From JJ008 sp041738795 (GTDB lineage Bacteria; Bacteroidota; Bacteroidia; Chitinophagales; Chitinophagaceae), in NCBI GenBank assembly GCA_041738795.1, contig JBGSPB010000014.1, positions 663,361 through 727,360 on the forward strand: a DNA stretch of 64,000 bases. Reading direction: 5' to 3'. A model generated the notes under the pieces. It did no database searches. It was not told the origin of the DNA and saw only the letters and a program-made list of their open reading frames with translations. This document shows, one piece after another, positions 34,417 through 44,358 of this stretch (positions are counted from its first letter, which is position 1; each line of letters begins with the position of its first letter). The translations under genes were made by a program, and so were the position numbers.

Positions 34417-37400
34417 ATGAGAAAACTGAAGAAACTGGCGGGGGCAGGACTATTCTTACTGCTTGCCAACGTATCATTTTCCCAACCTACTTTTCCGGAA
34501 AATGGGGTGGCGGATCCAAGGCATGGTCATTATGCCTTTACGAATGCCACCATCGTAAAAGATGCGGGTACAACAATTACAAATGCCACAATGGTTGTTA
34601 AAGATGGAAAAATTGTTGCCGTAGGAATCGGATTGAAAGTTCCTGCAGGAGCCGTTGAAGTGGATTGTAAAGGGAAGTACATTTATCCTTCTTTTATTGA
34701 TGTGTATGCTGATTATGGCATTCCACAGCCGCAACGTACAGGGGCAGGCGGTCAGTTCAATCCTTCCCAACAACCACAATTAGAAACAGCCACTAAGGGT
34801 GCCTATGGGTGGAACCAGGCAATTAAAAGCGATGCGGAAGCATACAGGATGTTTGCAGTGGATGATGCAAAAGCAAAACCACTTCGTGAAGCCGGTTTCG
34901 GAACTGTTCTTACCCATATAAGAGATGGTATTGCCCGGGGTACAGGTGCTGTTGTTTCCCTGGCCTCTGAAAAGGAGAACCTGGTTATAATTAAAGAAAG
35001 AGCTTCCGCTCATTATTCATTCAGCAAGGGTACATCCACACAAAGCTATCCTGGTTCGATGATGGGAATGATCGCCTTACTTCGTCAGACTTATCTTGAT
35101 GCTCAATGGTATAAAAATAAACCCGTTACAGAAGGTCTTAACCTGAGCCTTAAAGCATGGAATGAAACGCAGGATCTGCCTCAAATCTTTGAAGCCGGGG
35201 ATAAGTGGAACAACCTGCGGGCCGACCGGATTGGAGATGAATTTGGAGTGCAATATATTATCAAAGCCGGACAGAATGAATATCAGCGTATCAAAGAGAT
35301 GAAAGGTACTAATGCCACTTTCATATTACCACTCAACTATCCACAGGCACAGGATGTGGAAGACCCCAACGATGCAAGATTTGTTTCGTTACAGGATATG
35401 AAACACTGGGAGCTTGCTCCGGCCAATGCAGCTGCTTTTGAAAAGGCAGGCATTCCTTTTTGTTTAACCACTGCTGATTTACGCAGTGTAAACCAGTTCT
35501 GGGCAAATCTTCGCAAAGCGATGGAATACGGATTGAGTGAAAATAAAGTTATGGAAGCGTTGACGAAAACTCCGGCGATCACTCTTGGTATATATGATAA
35601 AGTCGGAAGCCTTGATGCAGGAAAACTTGGAAATTTCTTAATCACTAACGGCCCTCTTTTTAATGAAAAAACAATCATTCTGCAAAACTGGGTGCAGGGA
35701 ATTAAATACACAGTAAAAGAAGATGCAGCCAGTGTGGCCGGCACTTATGCTCTTACTGTTACTTCTCCTTCCGGCAAAGAAACATATACGCTGGATGTGA
35801 AGAGTGCCAGTGCTGTAACGATGTTTGCAAAAGATACTTTGAATTCCAAATTCAGTTTTGATGGTAAGCTGGTGAAGATCAGTTATGCCCCAATGACCCA
35901 TCGTCAGCGGCCTGCTATGAACCCGGGTCAAATGCCGGATTCAGCCAGGAGAATGGGCGGAGTTGGTTTCCCCGGTAGAGGTGGAACCGGAATGGATCAG
36001 ACATTACCTGTTACGGCCACCAGGTTAAGTGGCGTAAGTAATGGAACGGAATGGAATGGAACCGGCACTGATTCTTTGGGGAATCCATTGACATGGACTG
36101 CCAGCCTGGTTAAAGCAGCCGAGGCTAAAACCGATAGTGTAAAGAAGAAAGAAGTACCTGCAGTAGGAAAGGTCGTTTATCCTTTCGAACCGTTCGGATG
36201 GGATGAAAACCAGCAACCAAAACAGGAAAATATTCTTATCAGGAATGCAACTGTATGGACCAATGAAAAAGAAGGAGTAGTACAAAATACAGATGTGCTG
36301 ATAAAAAATGGCAAGATAGCAGCCGTTGGTAAAAATCTTACGGAATCATCTGCCAGGGTAATAGATGGAACTGGTAAACATGTTACAGCAGGGATCATTG
36401 ATGAGCATTCACATATTGCGGCTGCCTCTATCAATGAAGGCGGACAATCGGTAACATCTGAAGTACGGATCGCCGACAATTTAAACCCGGATGATATAAA
36501 TATTTATCGCCAGCTTAGTGGGGGTGTTACTACTTCACATATCCTTCATGGATCAGCAAATGTGATTGGGGGACAAACACAGCTTATCAAGCTGCGTTGG
36601 GGTGCAAACGACGATGACCTGAAGTTTAAAGGCTGGCCTGGCCAGATAAAATTTGCTTTGGGAGAAAATGTAAAGCGTTCCAATTTTAGTATTCCTGGTG
36701 GTAACAACCGCTACCCTGATACCAGGATGGGAGTAGAGCAGGTGCTGATCGATGCCTTTACCAGGGCCAAAGATTACCAGCAAGACTGGAAAGAGTATAA
36801 CACGGCAAAGGAAAAGCTGATCAAAGAAAAGAAATCAACTGTTTCTCTGTTAGCTCCACGCCGTGATCTTGAATTGGATGCACTGGTTGAAATTTTAGAG
36901 AAAAAACGTTTCATTACCTGCCACTCTTATGTGCAAAGTGAGATTAACGGGGCTATGGAAGTAGCTAATAAAATGGGTTACACCGTTAATACATTTACCC
37001 ATATACTGGAAGGATATAAAGTAGCAGATAAAATGAAGAAGCATGGATCATTTGCTTCTACATTCTCCGACTGGTGGGCTTATAAAATGGAAGTGGAAGA
37101 TGCTATTCCTTATAATGCTGCCATTATGCAAAAAGTCGGATTAACTGTTGCGATCAACAGCGACGATGCAGAAATGGCCCGTCGTCTTAACCAGGAAGCG
37201 GCGAAAATTGTAAAGTATGGTGGAGTTACTGAAGAGGAAGCGCTGAAAATGGTAACATTGAATCCTGCCAGGATGCTGCATATAGATGATAAAGTGGGAA
37301 GCCTGAAAGTAGGTAAAGATGGTGATGTGGTGCTATGGAGTGACCATCCATTGAGCATCTATGCAAAATCATTGTATACAATTGTTGACGGTACTATCTA

Positions 37401-37605
37401 TTTCGACAGGCAGAAAGATGAACAACTGCAAAAAGAAATTGATGCAGAAAGGCTCCGGCTGGTAAGAAAAATGAACGGAGAAAAAAGAAGTGGTGCTCCA
37501 ACAATTCCTGCGCAGCCAAGTTACCAGATCATGCATACCTGCAGCGATCATGGGCACAGTCATGGATTATTGGTTATTGACGCAGATGATATTACAAACG
37601 AATAA
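34417..37605 (+). CDS. Secreted double amidohydrolase-domain protein, one domain degenerate
   Basis: A 1062-residue protein with a signal peptide (cleavage near VSFSQ, residue 22). Two imidazolonepropionase-like amidohydrolase domains lie in tandem. Domain 1 (about 30-450) has the fold edges (VVKDGKIVAVG, KVGSLDAGKLGNFLI) but reads FIDVYADYG where the HxH metal motif belongs. Domain 2 (about 605-1025) has the full site: IIDEHSHIA with His664 and His666, CHSYVQ, FTHILEG and INSDDAE. A Gly/Pro/Met-rich insert (about 495-530) joins them, and the C-terminus is His-rich (HTCSDHGHSHG). The active half probably hydrolyses a cyclic amide or peptide in the periplasm. An 11-bp gap leads to a second such gene. 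Confidence 0.9.
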   Translation: MRKLKKLAGAGLFLLLANVSFSQPTFPENGVADPRHGHYAFTNATIVKDAGTTITNATMVVKDGKIVAVGIGLKVPAGAVEVDCKGKYIYPSFIDVYADYGIPQPQRTGAGGQFNPSQQPQLETATKGAYGWNQAIKSDAEAYRMFAVDDAKAKPLREAGFGTVLTHIRDGIARGTGAVVSLASEKENLVIIKERASAHYSFSKGTSTQSYPGSMMGMIALLRQTYLDAQWYKNKPVTEGLNLSLKAWNETQDLPQIFEAGDKWNNLRADRIGDEFGVQYIIKAGQNEYQRIKEMKGTNATFILPLNYPQAQDVEDPNDARFVSLQDMKHWELAPANAAAFEKAGIPFCLTTADLRSVNQFWANLRKAMEYGLSENKVMEALTKTPAITLGIYDKVGSLDAGKLGNFLITNGPLFNEKTIILQNWVQGIKYTVKEDAASVAGTYALTVTSPSGKETYTLDVKSASAVTMFAKDTLNSKFSFDGKLVKISYAPMTHRQRPAMNPGQMPDSARRMGGVGFPGRGGTGMDQTLPVTATRLSGVSNGTEWNGTGTDSLGNPLTWTASLVKAAEAKTDSVKKKEVPAVGKVVYPFEPFGWDENQQPKQENILIRNATVWTNEKEGVVQNTDVLIKNGKIAAVGKNLTESSARVIDGTGKHVTAGIIDEHSHIAAASINEGGQSVTSEVRIADNLNPDDINIYRQLSGGVTTSHILHGSANVIGGQTQLIKLRWGANDDDLKFKGWPGQIKFALGENVKRSNFSIPGGNNRYPDTRMGVEQVLIDAFTRAKDYQQDWKEYNTAKEKLIKEKKSTVSLLAPRRDLELDALVEILEKKRFITCHSYVQSEINGAMEVANKMGYTVNTFTHILEGYKVADKMKKHGSFASTFSDWWAYKMEVEDAIPYNAAIMQKVGLTVAINSDDAEMARRLNQEAAKIVKYGGVTEEEALKMVTLNPARMLHIDDKVGSLKVGKDGDVVLWSDHPLSIYAKSLYTIVDGTIYFDRQKDEQLQKEIDAERLRLVRKMNGEKRSGAPTIPAQPSYQIMHTCSDHGHSHGLLVIDADDITNE

Positions 37606-37616
37606 AAACAACAGTA

Positions 37617-38942
37617 ATGCGAAAAATATTTATAGCTATATCAGCTTTGTTCATGATAGCCGCCAATGCACAGGAAACGGTGCTGCCTGCGAAAGAACAG
37701 AAAGGCCTGCTATTTATTAAAAATGCTACAATACATGTAGGCAATGGAAAAGTGATAGAGAACGGAACAATCAAAATAAAAGATGGAAAAATTGAAGAAG
37801 TTGGTGCTAATCTTCCCATTCCGATGGATGATGTGAAAGTGTATGATATGAAAGGCAAGCATGTATATCCGGGATTGATTCTGCCAACAAGTACACTTGG
37901 TTTGGTGGAGATCAGTTCCGTCAGGGCTACACAGGATTCAAGAGAGATAGGAGACATGAATCCGAATGTAAGGGCCCTGGTTGCATATAATACCGATTCA
38001 AAAGTTATCAATACACTTCGTTCAAATGGGGTTTTACTGGCCAATGTAGTGCCACAGGGCAGTTTTGTTGCAGGTTCCTCCTCAGTAGTTCAGCTGGATG
38101 CATGGAACTGGGAAGATGCCGCATATAAATCTGATGCAGGAATACATGTTTATATGCCATCCTTAATGCCCCGTCCCAGTTTTGGGAGATTTGGTGGCGG
38201 TGGTGGCCCCCAGGCACCACAGGTTGATCCGGTGAAAGAAGGACTGGAAAAAATTGAAGGATTGAAGTCATTCTTTAAAGAAGCAAAAGCTTATCATGCT
38301 GAAACAGTACATGAAGAAACCAACCTGAAATTTGAAGCTGTAAAAGGGTTGTTCAATAAAAGCCAGAAACTCTATGTGCATGCCAATACCGTAAAGCAAA
38401 CATTAGTAGCATTGGATTTTGTGAAGGAGTTTGGTTTTGAGGTAGTGCTGGTAGGTGGAAGCGAAAGCTACCAGGTAGCTGATTTGCTGAAACAAAATAA
38501 TGTATCTGTTATTTTACAACAACCCCATAGTTTACCAACTGGGGAAGATGATGATGTGGATCAGCCTTATAAAACAGCGGCAGCTTTGCAAAAAGCAGGT
38601 GTTTTATTTGCTATTTCTGATGATGATCCCCAGACCCGGGGCCGTAACCTTCCTTTCAATGCAGGTACCGCAGCTGCTTATGGATTATCCAAAGAGGAGG
38701 CATTGGCAGCCATTTCATTGAATGCCGCAAAAATTATGGGAGTAGCCGATAAAACAGGAAGTATCGAAGTGGGTAAGGATGCCAATATTGTAGTTAGTGA
38801 AGGTGATCTTTTAGACATGCGTACCAGTAATGTGACGGATGCATTTATACAGGGAAGAAAAATTGATCTCACTGATAAACATAAATTGCTGAATGAAAAA
38901 TATGAGCAGAAATATGAATTGAAAACTAAAAAAGGGTTTTAA
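37617..38942 (+). CDS. Secreted amidohydrolase-fold protein without the HxH metal motif
   Basis: A 441-residue protein with a signal peptide (MRKIFIAISALFMIAANAQ). The amidohydrolase frame is clear (IKDGKIEEVGANLP at the start, KTGSIEVGKDANIVV at the end), but the first strand reads HVYPGLILPTSTLGL instead of PGFIDxHxH, so the binuclear site cannot form as usual. A His remains in LYVHANTVKQ and an Asp cluster in ISDDDPQTRG. A Gly-rich loop (about 190-200) resembles that of the upstream protein. It is cotranscribed with the 1062-residue gene and may act as a non-catalytic partner. Confidence 0.87.
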   Translation: MRKIFIAISALFMIAANAQETVLPAKEQKGLLFIKNATIHVGNGKVIENGTIKIKDGKIEEVGANLPIPMDDVKVYDMKGKHVYPGLILPTSTLGLVEISSVRATQDSREIGDMNPNVRALVAYNTDSKVINTLRSNGVLLANVVPQGSFVAGSSSVVQLDAWNWEDAAYKSDAGIHVYMPSLMPRPSFGRFGGGGGPQAPQVDPVKEGLEKIEGLKSFFKEAKAYHAETVHEETNLKFEAVKGLFNKSQKLYVHANTVKQTLVALDFVKEFGFEVVLVGGSESYQVADLLKQNNVSVILQQPHSLPTGEDDDVDQPYKTAAALQKAGVLFAISDDDPQTRGRNLPFNAGTAAAYGLSKEEALAAISLNAAKIMGVADKTGSIEVGKDANIVVSEGDLLDMRTSNVTDAFIQGRKIDLTDKHKLLNEKYEQKYELKTKKGF

Positions 38943-38959
38943 AAATTCAATTATATAGA

Positions 38960-38996
38960 AAAAGCCGGATGAACAAATCAGTTCATCCGGCCTTTT
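38960..38996. terminator. Terminator between the amidohydrolase and channel genes
   Basis: Inverted repeat GCCGGATGAAC / GTTCATCCGGC with a 6-base loop, T-run on the plus side and A-run on the minus side, so it may serve both convergent genes. Its right edge touches the channel stop codon. Confidence 0.85.
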
Positions 38997-39846
38997 ACTG
39001 ATTATTAGGTTCATTATTAACATCTAATTCGATATGTTCTCCGCAATTAGGGCAACGGTGCGTCTTCTTTATTTTGTTTTTTTTGAATTCTTCCTGGAAA
39101 CCTGCAGCCAGAATACCAGCAGGTATGGCAAAAAAGGCAATACCGGTAAGCATAATTACACTGGCCATTGCTTTACCAAGGTTGGTTAGCGGATACATAT
39201 CTCCGTAGCCTGTGGTGGTAAGTGTTACTACTGCCCACCAGATAGTATGAGGTATACTTTTAAACTCGCTTGTATCTTCAGTTGGATACATATGCTCTGC
39301 AAAATAGATGATGCAGGCAGAAATAATAATAAGGAACAGTGCCAGTATAAAGCTCAGCATCAGTTCATTTTTTCTGCGTTTAAATACATTGGCAATCATA
39401 TGTACAGATTCTGTGTAGGCAGTAAGCCTGAACAACCTGATAACCCGCAGCAGCCTTAATATCCTTAGTTCCCGCAAATCGAATCTTATACCAATAAAAT
39501 ATGCCAGGATGGAAGGGAGAATAGCAAACAGGTCAATCAATGCGCCAGGTGATAGCATGTACTTTATCCTACCCCAAAAGCTGTGTTTATATTTGTCTTC
39601 ATGGTTGCTGCTCCATACCCGAAGGATGTATTCAATAGAAAATATGATTACGGATACAAGGTCGAAATAATAGAAAAATTCTGAGTATTTATCATGTACT
39701 TCTTTAACCGTTTCAAGGATGACAGCCACAACGTTAAGGATTATCAGCACAATGATAAAAACATTGATGATCTTGTCCCAGCGTTTATCGCCTACTATTT
39801 CGGGGTGCAGCAGTCCATGCACTTTCTTTTTTGTACCCTTGTACAT
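38995..39846 (-). CDS. Voltage-gated-type potassium channel with C-terminal zinc-ribbon-like tail
   Basis: A 283-residue six-span ion transporter. The S4 voltage sensor shows Arg every third residue (RELRILRLLRVIRLFRL, about residues 125-141). The pore carries the K+ selectivity filter TLTTTGYGD near residue 215. S1-S3 and S6 are visible as hydrophobic stretches. The cytosolic C-terminus ends in HRCPNCGEHIELD, a single CxxC knuckle that could bind metal with a neighbouring subunit. It is read from a promoter that overlaps the secA terminator. Confidence 0.92.
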   Translation of the reverse strand: MYKGTKKKVHGLLHPEIVGDKRWDKIINVFIIVLIILNVVAVILETVKEVHDKYSEFFYYFDLVSVIIFSIEYILRVWSSNHEDKYKHSFWGRIKYMLSPGALIDLFAILPSILAYFIGIRFDLRELRILRLLRVIRLFRLTAYTESVHMIANVFKRRKNELMLSFILALFLIIISACIIYFAEHMYPTEDTSEFKSIPHTIWWAVVTLTTTGYGDMYPLTNLGKAMASVIMLTGIAFFAIPAGILAAGFQEEFKKNKIKKTHRCPNCGEHIELDVNNEPNNQ

Positions 39847-39869
39847 TTATCTGCAGGTTTTGGTCGTTC

Positions 39870-39877
39870 TAAAGATA
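39870..39877 (-). promoter_or_regulatory. -7-like element of the channel gene
   Basis: The minus strand reads TATCTTTA, one mismatch from TAnnTTTG, 23 bases before the start and immediately after the T-run of the secA terminator. Confidence 0.45.
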
Positions 39878-39881
39878 AAAT

Positions 39882-39915
39882 AAAATCCCCCGGTTAATTC
39901 AACCGGGGGATTTTT
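39882..39915 (-). terminator. Terminator of secA
   Basis: A perfect stem AAAATCCCCCGGTT / AACCGGGGGATTTT with a 5-base loop. On the minus strand it is followed by TTTTATTTTAT. Confidence 0.93.
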
Positions 39916-39952
39916 ATTAATGAATTAAATATTGTCAGGTCTAAGATTGGGA

Positions 39953-42900
39953 TTATGCCTCTTTACCATGACACTGCTTGTACTTCTTACCACTTCCGCA
40001 GGGGCAGGGATCATTGCGTCCGACTTTTGGTCCGACTTTTATCGGTTCATGTTTTACAACGGGTTCTCCGCCGCCACCGGGTTCAAATTTATCCCTTTCA
40101 TTAGCAGCGTAATCCTGACCTGCATTATCAACATCGTCTTTATTGGCTCTCATCCTGCTCATGTCTGTCTTTTGCTGACGACCTTCTTTCAACTGCGCAT
40201 TTTCCTCCTGGATAGGAATAGAAGAATGACAAAGGAATGAGACAATATCCTTGTTCACATCAGCATTCATGTTCCTGAACTGGTTATAAGCTTCCATCTT
40301 ATAAATAACCAATGGGTCTTTCTGCTCCAGGTAAGCCGTCTGCACACTTTGTTTCAGGTCATCCATGGCTCGCAGGTGTTCTTTCCATGAGTCATCGATC
40401 ACTGCCAGGGTAATGGTTTTTTCCAAAGAGTTAGTCAGCTCAACACCTGTTGTGCTTAGTGTCTTATCAAGATTGGTTAATACATTCAGGCCCTTACGAC
40501 CATCTGTGAAGGGAACCACTACATTTTCAATATGACTGCCCTGTGTCAGCCTAATATTTTTGAAAACAGGGATCGCCTGCTTCTGAATCTCTTCTTTGTG
40601 GCGATTATATCTTTCCGTTGATTCATTATACAGTTGATCAGTCAGTTTATTTATATCTCCTTTTTTGAATTCGTCTTCTGTAATTTTTGTATCGAGTCCA
40701 AAGTTGACAATACAAGCCAGTCTGAAACCTTCAAAATCTTCCTGTTCACGGAAAGAGCTTACCAGGCCTTCAACAAGCGCCGAGAAAGAAGTATCAATAT
40801 CCAATGCAAGCCTTTCACCAAAGAGGGCATGATTACGTCTTTTATAAACAGCATTACGCTGCATGTTCATTACGTCATCATATTCCAGTAATCGTTTACG
40901 GATGCCAAAGTTGTTTTCTTCCACTTTCTTTTGTGCCCGCTGGATGCTGTTACTGATCATGCTATGCTGTATCACATCTCCTTCTTTGTAGCCCAGTTTA
41001 TCCATGAGGGAGGCGATACGTTCACTGCCGAACATACGCATCAGGTCATCTTCGAGCGATACATAGAACTGAGTAGAACCCGGGTCGCCCTGGCGGCCGG
41101 CACGGCCACGCAATTGTCTGTCTACACGACGGCTTTCATGTCGTTCTGTGCCAATAATGGCCAGCCCTCCGGCTTCCTTCACGCCGGGGCCGAGTTTGAT
41201 ATCCGTACCACGACCTGCCATATTTGTTGCAATCGTAACAGCACCGGCTAATCCTGCTTCAGCAACAACCTGTGCTTCCCTGGCATGTTGTTTTGCGTTC
41301 AAAACATTATGAGGGATTTTCTTTTGTTGTAACATCCTTCCGAGCAATTCACTTACTTCCACTGAAGTAGTACCCACCAAACAAGGCCGGCCAGCATTCC
41401 GTAAAGCTTCTATCTCGTCAATAACCGCTTTATATTTTTCCCTTTTAGTTTTATAAACCAGGTCCTGTTTATCATCCCTGATCATTTTGAGATTGGTAGG
41501 AACATTAACCACATCTAATTTATAAATACTCCATAATTCTGCTGCTTCTGTTTCTGCTGTACCAGTCATACCGGCCAGCTTGTGGTACATACGGAAATAA
41601 TTTTGTAAAGTGATTGTGGCATAGGTTTGTGTAGCAGCTTCAATCTTTACATTTTCCTTCGCTTCCAATGCCTGGTGCAAACCATCGCTGTAGCGCCGCC
41701 CTTCCATGATACGGCCGGTTTGCTCATCCACTATCTTGATTGCTCCGTCTATTATTACATATTCCACATCTTTATCAAAGAGAGTATATGCTTTTAATAA
41801 TTGCTGTACAGTGTGGATACGATCAGCTTTTTGTGCATAGTCATTCAGTACTGTTTCTTTGATTTGTAGTTTCTCTTCAGCGGTTACAGCACTTTTTTCT
41901 ACTTCGGCCAGCTTAACGCCGATATCAGGTAATACAAAGAATTCAGGATCTTCCCCGGTTTTTGTGATCAGGGTGAGACCTTTATCTGTTAACTCTACTG
42001 AATTATTCTTCTCATCTATTTGAAAAAGCAATTCTTCATCAACAATATGCATATTCCGCATCTGGTCCTGCAGGTAATAATTTTCTGCTTTCTGCATTTT
42101 TACCCTGATTCCCGGTTCGCTCAAATACTTAATTACAGGTCCGTATTTCGGTAAACCACGATGTGCCCTGAACAGGTAAAGTCCGCCACCTTTTGGATCA
42201 TCATCACCTTCGGCAATACGTTTCTTTGCTTCATTCAGGCAGTGACGTACGATCTTTTCCTGTTCCTGCACCAACTGCTGAATTCTTGGTTTATGTATAT
42301 GGAATTGCTGGTCATCCCCTTTAGGCACCGGGCCAGAAATGATCAACGGCGTTCTTGCATCGTCAATCAATACAGAGTCCACCTCATCCACCATCGCATA
42401 ATGGTGTTTACGCTGTACCATTTCCTCCGGCGTATGCACCATGTTATCCCTGAGATAATCGAAACCAAATTCATTATTAGTGCCATAGGTAATATCTGAC
42501 AGGTATGCTTTTCTTCTTTCCTCGCTATTGGGCTGATGTTTATCAATACAATCAACTGTGATTCCCAGCCATTCGAAGATGGTGCCGTTCCATTCCTGGT
42601 CACGACGGGCCAGGTAATCATTTACCGTTACAATGTGAACGCCTTCACTCGGTAATGCATTAAGGTAAGCAGGCAGGGTAGAAACAAGGGTTTTACCTTC
42701 ACCGGTTGCCATTTCAGATATCTTTCCCTGGTGCAATACAATTCCACCGATCAGCTGCACATCGTAGTGAACCATGTTCCAGGTAACCTGTCCGCCTGCA
42801 GCTGTCCAGCTGTTTTTAAATATTGATTTATCGCCATCAATAGTGATATAATCCTTTACTACACTCAAATCCCTGTCCAACTGTGTGGCAGTCGCAATGA

Positions 42901-43285
42901 TTTCTGTATTTTCTTTAAAACGGCGGGCTGTCTCTTTTACTACGGCAAAAGCCTCCGGAAGGATTTCTTCCAGTACTTCTTCAATTTTTTTATCCCGGTC
43001 TTTTTTCAGCTTATCAACTTCCTGGTATATAGCATCTTTACCCAACAGGTCGTTGTAAGGAAGTTCTTCAGCCGCTATATTTTTTGCAGTTATCTCTGCA
43101 TCGATTGCTGCCAGGTATTCTTTGATGCGCTGGCGAAATTCCTGCGTTTTATTGCGGAGCTGATCATTGCTTAGTGATTGATAAGAAGAAAAAAAATGGT
43201 TGATTTTGGCAACATAAGGTTCAATTTTCTTTACATCTTTTTCAGACTTGCTGCCGCCAAAAATTTTTGAAATGAAACCAAGCAT
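39953..43285 (-). CDS. secA: Preprotein translocase ATPase SecA
   Basis: A 1110-residue motor that drives protein export through SecYEG. Walker A is MATGEGKTLVSTLPAYL, the DEAD-type box is MVDEVDSVLIDDARTPLI, and the second ATPase domain has TNMAGRGTDIKLGPGV and RQLRGRAGRQGDPGS. The C-terminal metal-binding motif NDPCPCGSGKKYKQCHG is complete and normally binds zinc and SecB. It is about 200 residues longer than E. coli SecA because of insertions (for example about residues 330-410), as is usual in Bacteroidota. Monocistronic, with a strong terminator. Confidence 0.98.
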   Translation of the reverse strand: MLGFISKIFGGSKSEKDVKKIEPYVAKINHFFSSYQSLSNDQLRNKTQEFRQRIKEYLAAIDAEITAKNIAAEELPYNDLLGKDAIYQEVDKLKKDRDKKIEEVLEEILPEAFAVVKETARRFKENTEIIATATQLDRDLSVVKDYITIDGDKSIFKNSWTAAGGQVTWNMVHYDVQLIGGIVLHQGKISEMATGEGKTLVSTLPAYLNALPSEGVHIVTVNDYLARRDQEWNGTIFEWLGITVDCIDKHQPNSEERRKAYLSDITYGTNNEFGFDYLRDNMVHTPEEMVQRKHHYAMVDEVDSVLIDDARTPLIISGPVPKGDDQQFHIHKPRIQQLVQEQEKIVRHCLNEAKKRIAEGDDDPKGGGLYLFRAHRGLPKYGPVIKYLSEPGIRVKMQKAENYYLQDQMRNMHIVDEELLFQIDEKNNSVELTDKGLTLITKTGEDPEFFVLPDIGVKLAEVEKSAVTAEEKLQIKETVLNDYAQKADRIHTVQQLLKAYTLFDKDVEYVIIDGAIKIVDEQTGRIMEGRRYSDGLHQALEAKENVKIEAATQTYATITLQNYFRMYHKLAGMTGTAETEAAELWSIYKLDVVNVPTNLKMIRDDKQDLVYKTKREKYKAVIDEIEALRNAGRPCLVGTTSVEVSELLGRMLQQKKIPHNVLNAKQHAREAQVVAEAGLAGAVTIATNMAGRGTDIKLGPGVKEAGGLAIIGTERHESRRVDRQLRGRAGRQGDPGSTQFYVSLEDDLMRMFGSERIASLMDKLGYKEGDVIQHSMISNSIQRAQKKVEENNFGIRKRLLEYDDVMNMQRNAVYKRRNHALFGERLALDIDTSFSALVEGLVSSFREQEDFEGFRLACIVNFGLDTKITEDEFKKGDINKLTDQLYNESTERYNRHKEEIQKQAIPVFKNIRLTQGSHIENVVVPFTDGRKGLNVLTNLDKTLSTTGVELTNSLEKTITLAVIDDSWKEHLRAMDDLKQSVQTAYLEQKDPLVIYKMEAYNQFRNMNADVNKDIVSFLCHSSIPIQEENAQLKEGRQQKTDMSRMRANKDDVDNAGQDYAANERDKFEPGGGGEPVVKHEPIKVGPKVGRNDPCPCGSGKKYKQCHGKEA

Positions 43286-43506
43286 GGCTATTTTGATTAG
43301 TTATTATGTAATTAAGGTATCAGGTTGTCAAAAACGGTGCTGAAAAAAAATATAAGCCATTTTGACAGCGATTGCCCCGGTTTACAGGGGCCGGCAAAGA
43401 TAAGCCTTAGTTTGGAGTTTGTTTACAGCTGTTTTGTGGATATTGTCAACCATTTACGGGACTGAAAAAGAAACTCTTATTAACAGATATTCTTCAATCG
43501 TTAATG

Positions 43507-43514
43507 TATCTTGG
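43507..43514 (+). promoter_or_regulatory. -7-like element of the lipoprotein gene
   Basis: TATCTTGG, one mismatch from TAnnTTTG, 28 bases before the ATG at 43543. Confidence 0.35.
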
Positions 43515-43542
43515 TGGGCTAAAAATTCTTTAAACTTTTCCG

Positions 43543-44235
43543 ATGAGAAGGCTGTTCACTTTGTTTTACATAATAACTATTTTTTTGGTTAGCTCATGCG
43601 GCAGTAAAGATGAAAAAGCTGTTCAAAATCCAGCGGTGGAGAATATTTACTTTGATTACCAGGTGCTGGCAGAAGAAGGAGATGATAACCTGACTGTATT
43701 GATCAGGTTCAGAGACGGTGAAGAGGGTGAAGCTATATCGCTTTCGGGTATTTCATCCGTTTCGCTTGACGGGGAAATATTGGTTGCTGATAGTTCGAAG
43801 CGAACGGGGGCTTTTTATGAAACACATAAGCCAATAGCAAACTTTGCTGGTAACCATTCTATCCTGTTCAAAGATGATGAGGGAAATGAGTACAAAGAAG
43901 ATTTTCAATTTCAGCCATTGGTGCTAACCACATATATTCCAGATACAATTAAAAGAAGTGATTTGTTATTTGAGTTGGAAGGGCTTGAACCGGAGGACTA
44001 TGTGAGAGTTTTGGCGACTGATACCCTTTTTACAAGCGGAGGTATCAACCGGCTCGATACTGTGAATAATGGCAAATTAATCCTCTCACTGGATGATCTG
44101 GGAATGTTGGTAAACGGTCCTATTCAGTTGGAGCTTATCAGGGAGAATGAGAACAGGGTAAAAAATGGTACAGATGCGGGGGGTAAAATAGCTATTAATT
44201 ACAGGCTCAGGAGAGAGTTTTTTCTAAAAGACTGA
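43543..44235 (+). CDS. Lipoprotein of unknown function
   Basis: A 230-residue protein with a lipoprotein signal peptide; the lipobox LVSSC puts the acylated Cys at residue 19. The mature part is acidic and beta-rich, with possible two-domain organisation (about 30-125 and 130-230), the first resembling an immunoglobulin-like or beta-sandwich layout (NLTVLIRFRDGEEGEAISL). No catalytic motif and no recognised family. It lies between secA (divergent) and atpG without a clear functional link. Confidence 0.8.
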   Translation: MRRLFTLFYIITIFLVSSCGSKDEKAVQNPAVENIYFDYQVLAEEGDDNLTVLIRFRDGEEGEAISLSGISSVSLDGEILVADSSKRTGAFYETHKPIANFAGNHSILFKDDEGNEYKEDFQFQPLVLTTYIPDTIKRSDLLFELEGLEPEDYVRVLATDTLFTSGGINRLDTVNNGKLILSLDDLGMLVNGPIQLELIRENENRVKNGTDAGGKIAINYRLRREFFLKD

Positions 44236-44329
44236 GCTGATCCATAGAGATTTACACAACTAAGTAACAACAGCGTTACCCGGGGCAGGAATATTTTAAT
44301 ATGACGATGGAATTTAAGCCCTCAGACCA

Positions 44330-44337
44330 TACCTTTG
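44330..44337 (+). promoter_or_regulatory. -7 promoter element of atpG
   Basis: TACCTTTG, a perfect TAnnTTTG, 21 bases before the atpG ATG at 44359. No convincing -33 TTG. It supports independent transcription of atpG. Confidence 0.55.
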
Positions 44338-44358
44338 CGGCCAATTTAAGCAAGATTT

